NCBI GenBank assembly: GCA_023426575.1
Contig: JAFAAL010000034.1
Coordinates: 1 to 38,654 of the forward strand
Direction of reading: 5' to 3'
Source of the DNA: Bacillota bacterium
GTDB lineage: Bacteria; Bacillota; Clostridia; Saccharofermentanales; DTU023
DNA: 38,654 nt
A model generated the notes under the pieces. The model ran no database searches. It was not told the origin of the DNA and worked only from the letters and a program-made list of their open reading frames with translations. Below, piece by piece: positions 31,064 through 38,654 of this stretch (positions are counted from its first letter, which is position 1; the number at the start of each line of letters is the position of its first letter). The position numbers and the translations under genes are program-made.

Positions 31064-32572
31064 ATGTGGCAAGGACTGACAAATCGTCTGGCGAGAACTT
31101 GGCCTCTCGCCCTCCTCAGTCTGACCCTCGCCGTCATCAGTCGCGAGCTCTGGCCGCGCGTTGGCGAGCGTCAGCTCATCGTCTATGGACTTGCGGCTGT
31201 CATCTTCTATCTCGCCCTGAGTAAGATCACTGACAATCGCCATAATCATATCGAGCTAGAGCAGTATCGCATCTTCCTCGAATACCTCTCCGCCCGGCTC
31301 GGTGCTGGCGAGACTTTGCGCTCTGCTCTGGAACGCGCTGCGCAGAGCCTCGGAGAGCAGCTCGGCCAGAGCCGCTTCCATCGCAGCCTCCAGGACATGG
31401 GGGCGGCCCTCAAGGCGCAGATGAGCCTCGAGCAGAGTCTCAGGATATTCCAAAAGAACTTCCAACATCCCAAGGGAAGAGCTTTTATCAGAGTGCTCCC
31501 CTTTCTCGAGCGCTTTGGGGGTCGCGTCGATATCTATGTGCGACAGAGCCATCGCAGCCTGAATGCAGAGTTACAGACCCAGCGCGAGATCCAAGCCGAG
31601 CAGAGTGCCAAAAACTCAGAAGCTTTTATCCTCCTCTTCCTGCCCTTTGTCATGGCAATGCTCCTCGGACGAGGGGATTACGGGCGGGGTCTGACAGATC
31701 TGCCCGCCGCTGCTCTCATCTTGGATGGTCTCTATCTGACGGCCTGTCTTGCCGCCGCCTTTTCCCTGCGCCTCATCGCGCGTCAGAATCCCTACCGTCG
31801 CCAGGTCTTAAAACTGCCGAAGCTGCCCCCTCTGAGAGAGGGTCGGCGCTGTCGGCAAGTGGCGCAGTTCCTCTTAGGACGCCTGCCCTGGGGCTTTGGG
31901 CTCAAATTGGCAGCGGCCACACGCTTTGTTTACGCCGATGCCGAACTGGCATGGCCTCGCTTTGTCGCCAAAATCTCTCGTGACCTGATCTACGCTCTCA
32001 TCTTGACCGTTCTTCTCTACCTCTACTTCCTAGAAGCTCTCGTCTGGCTCCTACCGCCTCTCGTCTGCGCCTGGCATATTGCCCAGCTTTTTCAAGCGCA
32101 AAAGATCAAGGCTGAATCCTACCGACTTGAGTATCCAGACTTCCTCAATCTCATGGCCATTTTGCTGCGCAGCGGCCTCTCTCTAGACAAGGCTCTCCTC
32201 TTACAGGCGGAGAACTTAGCAGAATCCTCTAAGGAGTACAGCAGCCTCGAAGCGGACCTGCGCCTCTTGCGCAGTCAGATACAGACTGCAGTCCCCGCCT
32301 CTCGAGCTCTCAATGAGCTCAGCAATCGTCTCCCGGCCCGTGAAATTACGGCTGCCATCAAGCTCATCGTTCGCTATGCCGAGGAGGGTGGCTCTGAACT
32401 TCTCGAAATTCTCGAGATTCAGGCGCTGTCCTGCTGGCAAGTGTATAAGAACGCGATGCGTGCGAAGCTCGCCCGTCAGAATCTCGCCCTTGTCATTCCG
32501 ATGGGACTGGACCTCCTCGTCATCCTCAGCACCACCATCTTGCCCGCGCTCTCAAGCTTTAGGGCCATTTAG
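31064..32572 (+). CDS. Fused TadB-TadC-like membrane platform (two T2SSF domains)
   Basis: A 502-residue membrane protein with two type II secretion F domains in one chain. The first half (about 1-245) has two N-terminal helices, LSARLGAGETLRSALERAAQ and a paired C-terminal hydrophobic region, like TadB. The second half (about 300-500) repeats the plan with MAILLRSGLSLDKALLLQAE, LNELSNRLPAREITAAIKLIVRYAEEGG and a C-terminal helix, like TadC. In most Tad loci these are two genes. AAAGGA about 8 bases before the ATG serves as ribosome binding site. No frameshift or internal stop is seen, so the fusion is uninterrupted. Confidence 0.88.
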   Translation: MWQGLTNRLARTWPLALLSLTLAVISRELWPRVGERQLIVYGLAAVIFYLALSKITDNRHNHIELEQYRIFLEYLSARLGAGETLRSALERAAQSLGEQLGQSRFHRSLQDMGAALKAQMSLEQSLRIFQKNFQHPKGRAFIRVLPFLERFGGRVDIYVRQSHRSLNAELQTQREIQAEQSAKNSEAFILLFLPFVMAMLLGRGDYGRGLTDLPAAALILDGLYLTACLAAAFSLRLIARQNPYRRQVLKLPKLPPLREGRRCRQVAQFLLGRLPWGFGLKLAAATRFVYADAELAWPRFVAKISRDLIYALILTVLLYLYFLEALVWLLPPLVCAWHIAQLFQAQKIKAESYRLEYPDFLNLMAILLRSGLSLDKALLLQAENLAESSKEYSSLEADLRLLRSQIQTAVPASRALNELSNRLPAREITAAIKLIVRYAEEGGSELLEILEIQALSCWQVYKNAMRAKLARQNLALVIPMGLDLLVILSTTILPALSSFRAI

Positions 32573-32585
32573 AAAGGACAAAACT

Positions 32586-32792
32586 ATGCCGATCATCAAA
32601 AAAAGAAGAAGACTTCCTCTCGCAGAGAAACTGCGGTCTCGAGAGGCTCTCGGAACTGTTGAAGTCGTCTTGATCATTGCGATTCTCATCGCCATCGCCC
32701 TGATCTTCCGCAAGTCGATCTCCAATTTTGCCAAGGAACTGATGGAAAAAGTCTTCGACCACTCCGTCATCGACCAGGTCAGTTATGAATAG
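32586..32792 (+). CDS. Flp1-type type IVb pilin precursor
   Basis: A 68-residue small pilin. A basic leader (MPIIKKRRRLPLAEKLRSREALG) is followed by TVEVVLIIAILIAIALIF, the hydrophobic core with Glu at +3 after the Gly that would be the cleavage site, and a short charged tail. This fits the Flp1 family of Gram-positive Tad loci. AAAGGA lies 7 bases upstream of the ATG at 32586. The prepilin peptidase needed to process it is not visible in the window. Confidence 0.85.
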   Translation: MPIIKKRRRLPLAEKLRSREALGTVEVVLIIAILIAIALIFRKSISNFAKELMEKVFDHSVIDQVSYE

Positions 32793-33201
32793 GCTCCGTC
32801 GAGAACTGGGCACGCGCTTGCGTCTACTCTTCAAGGAGCTCGAGAACCCAAGATACAGTGAGAGTGAATTTGGACTCCAGCCAGAGCAGGGCGATCGCAT
32901 CGCCCTGCTCGCCAGGCTAGGCCCAGACGCCAAAATTTTACAGCGATACTTCATCTATCAGCGTGAATTTTGGCTCGGCCGAGACCGCGAACTCTGCGAC
33001 CTCTACATCGCCTCGCCCAAGGTCTGTTTAAAACACGCAAGAATTTGTCAATATGCAGGTAATTTTTATATTGAAGATCTCGCCAGTCGGAACGGCACCT
33101 ACGTCGGCGGGCGTCAGATTCCCCGGCGCAAACAAATTCTCCTAGCTGATGAGGCCTATATTCGACTCGCAGATATCCACTTTTACTTTCAAGTGGACTA
33201 G
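32785..33201 (+). CDS. FHA domain protein of the Tad-like locus
   Basis: A 138-residue cytoplasmic protein. The C-terminal 80 residues form an FHA domain: FWLGRDRELCDLYI, VCLKHARICQYAGNFYIEDLASRNGTYV and RLADIHFYFQV; the phosphothreonine-binding Arg, Lys-His and Asn positions are present. FHA proteins occur in Firmicute Tad loci, usually joined to a DUF6382 domain, which is missing here. It overlaps the pilin gene by 8 bases. A partner kinase is not in the window. The locus seems to end here. Confidence 0.85.
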   Translation: MNRLRRELGTRLRLLFKELENPRYSESEFGLQPEQGDRIALLARLGPDAKILQRYFIYQREFWLGRDRELCDLYIASPKVCLKHARICQYAGNFYIEDLASRNGTYVGGRQIPRRKQILLADEAYIRLADIHFYFQVD

Positions 33202-33280
33202 CTAGATAGGCCCAGATTGTGATCGAGAGAGCCTGAAATGTGACAGGAAAAAGTCAAAACAGAGATTTTTCGCGATTTTT

Positions 33281-33335
33281 TGTGGAAACTGTGGATAATT
33301 CTGTGTATAACTTTCCAATCGACGACTTATCCACA
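33281..33335. other. Cluster of DnaA boxes, candidate origin or DnaA-binding locus
   Basis: Within 55 bases there are TGTGGATAA (33290-33298, perfect box on the minus strand), TGTGTATAA (33302-33310, TTATACACA on the minus strand), TTATCCACA (33327-33335, perfect on the plus strand) and the degenerate TGTGGAAAC (33281-33289). They lie in the only long gene-free stretch of the window, next to an AT-rich segment. dnaA and dnaN are not in the window. Confidence 0.65.
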
Positions 33336-33527
33336 ATTTATCATCAAAGTCTTGATTTCTCGAGCTCTTGGCAGTTCCTGAAAAGTTGATAAAATCTTGG
33401 CAGAAAAATTTCTGACGTAGGCAATGGCTTTGGGGCTTTTGGCGTCTTTATTTTATTTTCATTTCGTGTATTTATTTGCAAGTAATTTAGAGCCTTTATT
33501 CCATGTGCACATCCTAACATCTTAGTC
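33336..33527. other. AT-rich gene-free region beside the DnaA boxes
   Basis: No gene is seen. The segment is much richer in A and T than the rest of the window, especially 33442-33500 (runs such as CTTTATTTTATTTTCATTTC). It holds a 9-bp direct repeat TCTTGGCAG (33366-33374 and 33395-33403) and a short dyad CAGAAA-AA-TTTCTG (33401-33414). It could serve as a DNA-unwinding element if the DnaA boxes mark an origin. Confidence 0.5.
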
Positions 33528-33734
33528 TTGCTCATTGCTTGTCGCCTCTCAAAGAGCATGCTGCTCTCGGGGATTTTGATAGACCCTTCAACTTTGAATC
33601 TAATTTCTTCTGAGCTTCTTGAGATCGCGCCCGACTTACGTCAATTCGCCTTGCTCGTCATCCTCTTCACGGCACCGATCGGTTCCCTCGGGATAGAACT
33701 GACTTATCGTCAGCTCCTGCAGCGAGGTGATTGA
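33528..33734 (+). pseudogene. Possible remnant of a cation:proton antiporter C-terminus
   Basis: An open stretch whose second half reads ELLEIAPDLRQFALLVILFTAP and IGSLGIELTYRQLL. This resembles the last helix and tail of CPA-type sodium/proton antiporters (ITAPLGAIGIDLTYKKLL). The rest of the transporter is missing and no good ribosome binding site precedes it. It ends directly before the terminator of the convergent tRNA gene. The match is from memory of the motif; it may also be chance. Confidence 0.35.
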
Positions 33735-33737
33735 GGC

Positions 33738-33775
33738 AAAAAAAGAGGCCTCGAACAATTCTGTCGCGGCCTCTT
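33738..33775 (-). terminator. Intrinsic terminator of the tRNA-Arg gene
   Basis: AAGAGGCC (33743-33750) pairs with GGCCTCTT (33768-33775). On the minus strand the stem is followed by a seven-T run (33738-33744, partly in the stem). It starts 4 bases after the tRNA's encoded CCA. Confidence 0.8.
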
Positions 33776-33778
33776 CTC

Positions 33779-33855
33779 TGGTGACCCCAGGCAGATTCGA
33801 ACTGCCGACCTACGGTTTAGGAGACCGTCGCTCTATCCAGCTGAGCTATGGGATC
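33779..33855 (-). tRNA. tRNA-Arg (anticodon CCT)
   Basis: On the minus strand the cloverleaf is complete: acceptor GATCCCA pairs with TGGGGTC, the D arm is GCTC/GAGC, the anticodon stem ACGGT/ACCGT encloses loop CTCCTAA (anticodon CCT, reading AGG), the variable loop is AGGTC and the T arm is GGCAG-TTCGAAT-CTGCC. The discriminator is A and the CCA tail is encoded. The gene has its own promoter and terminator and is transcribed alone. Confidence 0.97.
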
Positions 33856-33871
33856 GCTCTTTATCGTCGTT

Positions 33872-33900
33872 ATGATAATGTCTCGCACGCCGCCTTTCAA
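33872..33900 (-). promoter_or_regulatory. Promoter of tRNA-Arg
   Basis: TTGAAA (33895-33900) and TATCAT (33872-33877) on the minus strand are exactly 17 bases apart, about 17 bases before the 5' end of the mature tRNA. Confidence 0.7.
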
Positions 33901-33906
33901 GAAAGA

Positions 33907-33915
33907 TGTTATAAT
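33907..33915 (+). promoter_or_regulatory. Extended -10 promoter of the CAP-domain lipoprotein gene
   Basis: TGTTATAAT is an extended -10 with a perfect TATAAT (33910-33915). No good -35 is seen. The element lies 45 bases before the start codon and beside the divergent tRNA promoter. Confidence 0.5.
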
Positions 33916-33959
33916 TTTCGAACGAAAACACTTTAATTGACACGGATAAGGAGGGCATC

Positions 33960-34934
33960 ATGCCTTTTCGAGATCGTTTACGTAATACTTCTGCCTGGAG
34001 CTGCAGATTCTCTCTCATATTGCTCTGTCTCATCCTCATGCTAGCTATTTTAGCTCTCAGCGCTTGCGGCAAAGCAGACGACGAGAGCAGTCAGTTAAAA
34101 CTTCAGGAGATCGAGCGCACGGAGTCGACGACAGCATTAGAAACTGAGACTGTCGCTGAGACCTCAGCTCCTAGTGAATCTGAGACGATTGCGGAGACGA
34201 CAAGCGTTCAGCGCGACTACATCGTCAGCTCTCCAGATCATGAGGTCGAACGCGTCGCCTCTCTCTCTGATTATGCCAAGCGCGACGAGGAAATCGACTG
34301 GGCGCTCTTTAAAAATGAACTTCAAGCAGATGATGAGGTCTACGCCGCAGAGCTCGCAGCCGCAGAGCTCGCAGCCGCAGAGCTCGCAGCCGCCGAGGCC
34401 GCCGCAGCCCAAGCGGCTGCTTATGCCGCGCAGCTCGCAGCTCAGCCGGCTGTCCAGCAGCCTGTCCAGGCCTATCAGCCGCCCGTGGCTCCGGCAGCGG
34501 GTGAGGGCGGTGGTGTCATGCACGATACCTATGCTGGCGCGATGACCATTATCCAGATGCTCAATAACCACCGCGCATCCATAGGCATCGCCCCCCTCGT
34601 CAATGATGCCGTCATGCAGGAAATTGCGCTTGTCCGCGCCCCAGAGGTCGGAAATTCCTACCGCGCCAGCGGCGATGTCACTGGACATAATCACGGAGGA
34701 ATCTTTGCCCTGACTTGGATTGCGCAGGTCTACGGGGCCAACAGTGGTCTCGCCGAGAATACTGGCTTCTTCCGCACGGGTTCCAAGACACCCGAGGAAA
34801 TCTTCTACGCTTTCTTAAACTCTCCGCCGCACTATGCGACCATGGTCAATCCCAATTTGACCCGGGTCGGCATCGCTCTCTACTACGATCCTATTGATAA
34901 TCGCGAATATGTCGTGATGAATTTTGGCAACTAG
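33960..34934 (+). CDS. CAP-domain (SCP-like) lipoprotein
   Basis: A 324-residue exported protein. The signal peptide ends in LALSAC (lipobox, Cys36). A Thr/Ser/Glu-rich stalk follows to about residue 80, then an Ala/Glu/Leu helix made of five-residue repeats (about 125-165), a Pro/Gln linker, and a CAP domain from about 190: MLNNHRASIGIAPL, SGDVTGHNHGG, GLAENTGF, SPPHYATMVNPNLTRVGIALYYD. AAGGAGG lies before the ATG at 33960. It is a second CAP protein in the window. It converges with the Gfo/Idh gene, and the two stop codons overlap in CTAG at 34931-34934. Confidence 0.92.
   Translation: MPFRDRLRNTSAWSCRFSLILLCLILMLAILALSACGKADDESSQLKLQEIERTESTTALETETVAETSAPSESETIAETTSVQRDYIVSSPDHEVERVASLSDYAKRDEEIDWALFKNELQADDEVYAAELAAAELAAAELAAAEAAAAQAAAYAAQLAAQPAVQQPVQAYQPPVAPAAGEGGGVMHDTYAGAMTIIQMLNNHRASIGIAPLVNDAVMQEIALVRAPEVGNSYRASGDVTGHNHGGIFALTWIAQVYGANSGLAENTGFFRTGSKTPEEIFYAFLNSPPHYATMVNPNLTRVGIALYYDPIDNREYVVMNFGN
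34347..34391 (+). repeat. Three perfect 15-bp tandem repeats inside the CAP lipoprotein gene
   Basis: GCAGAGCTCGCAGCC occurs three times in a row without mismatch (34347-34361, 34362-34376, 34377-34391). In frame it encodes AELAA units of an Ala-rich helix that spaces the CAP domain from the membrane. The copy number could vary between strains without breaking the frame. Confidence 0.85.
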
Positions 34935-36127
34935 GACTCGAGCGAAGACTCTCGACTCTCTGGTCCCCGCCTCGCCATGGCGAGCGCCAGCGAGACCGCC
35001 TGGGCTCCCGTCCGAAGATCTGTCAAAGTCTTCTGCCCGTCCACGATCCCTCGATAGAGATCGCGATAGATCAGTTCATGGGGATTTTTGAGCGCGCTGA
35101 GGAGTTCCAGCACGCCGAGCTCACGCTGTTTCAGACTTTCACGAAGATAGTGCCAGCGCCAGTCCCGTCCCCTTCGATCGCGGAGACTGAGCTGCGGCAG
35201 AGTGCCCCCAAAGGCCGCCCATATTTCCAATTCTTCATATTTGACGAAGAGAGTCGCCCTCTGCCGAGTGCTCCAGGTCGCGGTCGTCCCCGTCACCGTC
35301 AGGACGCTGCCATTAGCAAAGTCATAGTGTGCCGTGGCGTAGTCCTCGGCCTCGATCTCGTGGACAAAATTCCGCTGAACGGACGAGATCTCCACAGTAT
35401 CATCTGCCATGAGCACTGCGCTGGCAAGGTCAATCCCATGAATACTCTGATTTAAGATCGCCCCGCCGTCAGCAGCAATCGTCCCCCGCCAAGGCGCGCG
35501 GTAATACTCGCTGTCATGACCCCAGTGAATGCTGAGCTCGGCCCAGAGAGGCCGGCCAAACTTTCCCCCTCGCAGATCTGAAAGGAGAGCTGAAAACGGG
35601 GGCAAATAGCGGTAGACATGTCCGACGGAAGTCACGAGTCCCGCCTGCTCGGCAAAATGTGCCAGCGTCTCACAGTGACGCAGCTCCACCTCGTTCATGG
35701 CGACGGGCTTCTCGACCAGGACGTGTGCTCCTGAGAGGAGAGCTCTCAAAGTCTCCTCGAGATGCCCGCCCGGAGGCGTCGCAAAGACAAAGAGCGGCGC
35801 TCTGGCCGCCGGCCGTCGTGCCAGCCCAGAGATAGCGCTCAGCAGGGTCTCAACTTCTGTCCCGTAGACGAGTTCTGCCCGCCTGAGTTCAGAGGGCGCA
35901 AAGAGTACAGGACCCTCTGCACGCAGGAGAGACATGGCATCTTTATAGATGGGAATGTCTCCCGCTAGCTCCGTGCCCGCGAGCGCTGGATCGACGATCG
36001 CCCGGACGTCAAATGGCAGGCGCCGCATCGCCTGAAGATGCTTCTGACCGATGCGGCCGAGGCCAAAGAGAACCGTGGGAATTCGGGGCGCGACGCCCTC
36101 TGTCTGAGCTCTGTGTTCTGCTTTCAT
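34931..36127 (-). CDS. Gfo/Idh/MocA family oxidoreductase
   Basis: A 398-residue NAD(P)-dependent oxidoreductase of sugar or inositol-like substrates. The Rossmann motif is VLFGLGRIGQKHLQAM; HVLVEKPVAMNEVE carries the EKP motif, and GGAILNQSIHGIDLASAVL the catalytic His region of the C-terminal domain. The substrate is not predictable. The ATG at 36127 is preferred because homology begins shortly after it; its upstream region has only a weak AGAG. An in-frame ATG at 36256 would add 43 residues of AT-rich, leader-like sequence. The intergenic region 36128-36331 (204 bases) holds the divergent pnt promoter and no gene. Confidence 0.88.
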   Translation of the reverse strand: MKAEHRAQTEGVAPRIPTVLFGLGRIGQKHLQAMRRLPFDVRAIVDPALAGTELAGDIPIYKDAMSLLRAEGPVLFAPSELRRAELVYGTEVETLLSAISGLARRPAARAPLFVFATPPGGHLEETLRALLSGAHVLVEKPVAMNEVELRHCETLAHFAEQAGLVTSVGHVYRYLPPFSALLSDLRGGKFGRPLWAELSIHWGHDSEYYRAPWRGTIAADGGAILNQSIHGIDLASAVLMADDTVEISSVQRNFVHEIEAEDYATAHYDFANGSVLTVTGTTATWSTRQRATLFVKYEELEIWAAFGGTLPQLSLRDRRGRDWRWHYLRESLKQRELGVLELLSALKNPHELIYRDLYRGIVDGQKTLTDLRTGAQAVSLALAMARRGPESRESSLES

Positions 36128-36267
36128 AGCTCTGAGAGTAGCGTTTTGACTGGCGCTTGTAAATAGAAAGTCAGGACAAATGGGAAAAAGCCCCAGAGCA
36201 CGGAATAAAGAAATTTTATGGTTTTTGCCAAATTTATACCCATATAACTCTCTCATTTATTGCAGGC

Positions 36268-36296
36268 TTCACAAACTTATCATTCCTTGATATGAT
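36268..36296 (+). promoter_or_regulatory. Promoter of the pnt operon
   Basis: TTCACA (36268-36273) and TATGAT (36291-36296) are 17 bases apart; each differs from consensus at one position. The leader is about 28 bases, with GGAGGTGA before the pntAA start. Confidence 0.7.
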
Positions 36297-36331
36297 GCAA
36301 GCAGCAATTGTCTATTTTATGGAGGTGACTC

Positions 36332-37489
<1,158 letters not shown>

Positions 37490-37518
37490 TCCGTGCGCCG
37501 AGAAACAGTCTAAATATG

Positions 37519-37545
37519 ACGGGGGTCCGCTGTGTGGACTCCCGT
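37519..37545 (+). terminator. Intercistronic hairpin between pntAA and pntAB
   Basis: ACGGGGGTCC (37519-37528) pairs with GGACTCCCGT (37536-37545), ten pairs with one G-T, loop of 7. Only three or four T follow, and the GAGGAGG of pntAB comes shortly after. It may be a partial terminator or a processing/stability element that sets the ratio of the subunits. Confidence 0.5.
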
Positions 37546-37565
37546 TTCAATGTGAGGAGGTCTCT

Positions 37566-37847
37566 ATGACAATTACCCAGGCCATTTTGTTGCTCGTCTT
37601 CCTTGCGGCAACCCTGATCGGCTATCGCATCATCACCAAGGTGCCGAGCTTATTGCACACCCCCCTGATGAGCGGCATGAACGCATTTTCTGGCGTCACG
37701 GTCCTCGGCTGCCTCTCAGCCACCGCGGCCGCCGTCCACTTCGGCTCCAAGCTGCTCGGCATCATCGCCATCATCCTGGCGACCCTAAACGTCGTCGGCG
37801 GCTTCGGCGTCACAGATCGCATGCTCCGCATGTTTAAGAAGAAGTAG
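37566..37847 (+). CDS. pntAB: NAD(P) transhydrogenase subunit alpha part 2 (PntAB)
   Basis: A 93-residue membrane subunit with three helices (about 5-20, 38-55 and 60-80), carrying TKVPSLLHTPLMSGMNAFSGV, the signature of the PntA C-terminal membrane domain. It forms part of the proton channel (domain dII) with PntB. GAGGAGG precedes the ATG by 5-6 bases. The split alpha subunit is the form found in many non-enteric bacteria. Confidence 0.96.
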   Translation: MTITQAILLLVFLAATLIGYRIITKVPSLLHTPLMSGMNAFSGVTVLGCLSATAAAVHFGSKLLGIIAIILATLNVVGGFGVTDRMLRMFKKK

Positions 37848-37858
37848 AGGTGCCGAAC

Positions 37859-38654
37859 ATGTTTTCTCATCTGACAGTACTCTTTATGAATGCCGAACCG
37901 CGCCAGCTGATCTACTACGCCATCTCGGCCATTCTCTCGCTCCTCGTCCTCCTCGGCATCTCCAGAATGTCCAAAGTGGAAAAGGCCGCCAGCGGCAACC
38001 TCCTCGGGGCTGCCTCGATGCTCGCTGCCATCCTCTTGACCCTCTGGTACTTCAATATCTTCACAGTCGTTGAACTCTGGATTGCCATGCTGATCGGTAC
38101 GGTCTTTGGCCTCTATCTCTCGCGCAAGGTCGCAATGATCCAGATGCCCCAGATGGTTGGACTCCTCAACGGCTTCGGCGGTCTCGCCTCGATGCTCGCG
38201 GGGATCCTGACCCTGACCGTCCAGCAGGGCGAGCTCAATGCTTTCTCGACCTTTACGGCCGCTCTCGCCATCATGGTCGGTGGTCTGACCTGGTCGGGTT
38301 CAGCTGTCGCTGCCGCCAAGCTCCACCGCCTGATGAATCAGAAGCCGATCATCCTACCAGGCCATCAGTTCTGGACCATGCTGAGCCTGATCCTCTCCGC
38401 CCTCGGCGTCATCGGCTTCTTCCTGCCGACTTTTGCCTCCGGCACGGCGAGAACGCTTCTCATCATCTTCACGGCGATCATGAGCAATCTCTTCGGCTAT
38501 ATCTTTGCCATCCGCGTTGGCGGTGCTGATATGCCGATCACCATTTCTCTCCTTAACTCCTTTTCTGGCGTCGCTGGCTCCATCGCCGGTATGGCGATCG
38601 GCGACCTCCTGCTCGTCGCTGTCGGCGGCATCGTCGGTGCCTCCGGTCTCCTCC
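37859..38654 (+). CDS. pntB: NAD(P) transhydrogenase subunit beta (PntB), 3' end beyond window
   Basis: The first 265 residues of the beta subunit, cut by the window end. It is strongly hydrophobic with about eight helices seen, including QMPQMVGLLNGFGGLASML and GGADMPITISLLNSFSGVAGS, conserved in PntB. The missing C-terminal part would hold the NADP(H)-binding domain dIII. The ATG at 37859 has GAGGTG about 6 bases upstream and lies 11 bases after pntAB, so the three genes form one operon. Confidence 0.96.
   Translation, partial: MFSHLTVLFMNAEPRQLIYYAISAILSLLVLLGISRMSKVEKAASGNLLGAASMLAAILLTLWYFNIFTVVELWIAMLIGTVFGLYLSRKVAMIQMPQMVGLLNGFGGLASMLAGILTLTVQQGELNAFSTFTAALAIMVGGLTWSGSAVAAAKLHRLMNQKPIILPGHQFWTMLSLILSALGVIGFFLPTFASGTARTLLIIFTAIMSNLFGYIFAIRVGGADMPITISLLNSFSGVAGSIAGMAIGDLLLVAVGGIVGASGLL

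Noticed and set aside
33344..33559. Minus-strand open frame of 71 codons in the gene-poor region
   Set aside because: AT-rich, low-complexity translation, no RBS, and it overlaps the AT-rich segment next to the DnaA boxes.
34347..34391. CRISPR-like repeat array
   Set aside because: The repeats are 15 bp, directly adjacent without spacers and in frame inside a coding region, so they are a coding tandem repeat.
36128..36256. N-terminal extension of the Gfo/Idh gene to the ATG at 36256
   Set aside because: The added 43 residues do not match the family, are AT-rich like intergenic DNA and have no RBS.

Overview
The window looks like a chromosomal segment of a moderately high-GC member of the Bacillota (Clostridia-like). 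The main reason is gene order. A run of PLP decarboxylase, tmk, darA, holB, ricT and then rsmI matches the yaaO-tmk-yaaQ-holB-yaaT-rsmI block of Bacillus and relatives. A second run, cysS-mrnC-rlmB-sigma factor, matches the sigH neighbourhood of Clostridia and Bacilli. MrnC, DarA and RicT are themselves Firmicute-type proteins. No phage, insertion sequence, CRISPR array or rRNA was seen; there is one tRNA (Arg, anticodon CCT).

Layout. 0.1-2.9 kb (minus): a baeRF-type release-factor-like protein and an M3 oligoendopeptidase. 3.0-7.5 kb (plus): mnmA, a small Cys-rich membrane protein, and an MBOAT/DHHW pair that looks like a surface-polymer O-acylation module. 7.6-12.6 kb (minus): YitT transporter-like protein, a large CAP-domain surface protein, TatD nuclease, RsmI and a 2[4Fe-4S] ferredoxin. 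12.7-12.9 kb: a probable remnant of a sodium:alanine symporter. 13.0-22.2 kb (minus): a tightly packed run from tig through clpP, clpX, folE, folBK, a small basic protein, a PLP decarboxylase, tmk, darA and holB to ricT, closed by a clear terminator. 22.3-26.8 kb (minus): cysS, mrnC, rlmB, a SigH-like sigma factor and a putative lipoprotein. 27.0-29.1 kb (minus): metK and comFC. 29.3-33.2 kb (plus): a compact Tad-pilus-like locus. 33.2-33.8 kb: the only gene-poor stretch, with a cluster of DnaA boxes, an AT-rich segment and a possible antiporter remnant. 33.8-38.7 kb: tRNA-Arg, a CAP-domain lipoprotein, a Gfo/Idh/MocA oxidoreductase and the three-subunit proton-translocating transhydrogenase operon pntAA-pntAB-pntB, the last cut by the window end.

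How the genes fit together. The tig-clpP-clpX block links folding and proteolysis with folate synthesis (folE, folBK), dTMP phosphorylation (tmk), c-di-AMP sensing (darA) and clamp loading (holB). The pilus-like locus has a TadZ-like protein without a Walker A motif, a CpaF ATPase, a single polypeptide that fuses the TadB- and TadC-type membrane platforms, an Flp1-type pilin and an FHA protein. No prepilin peptidase, CpaB/RcpC or TadE/F pseudopilin is visible beside it.

The items most worth a second look are this reduced pilus locus, the DnaA-box cluster immediately downstream of it, and the terminator-like hairpins whose T-run leads almost directly into the Shine-Dalgarno sequence of the next gene (baeRF, rsmI, metK). 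All promoter, hairpin and operator calls were made by eye.
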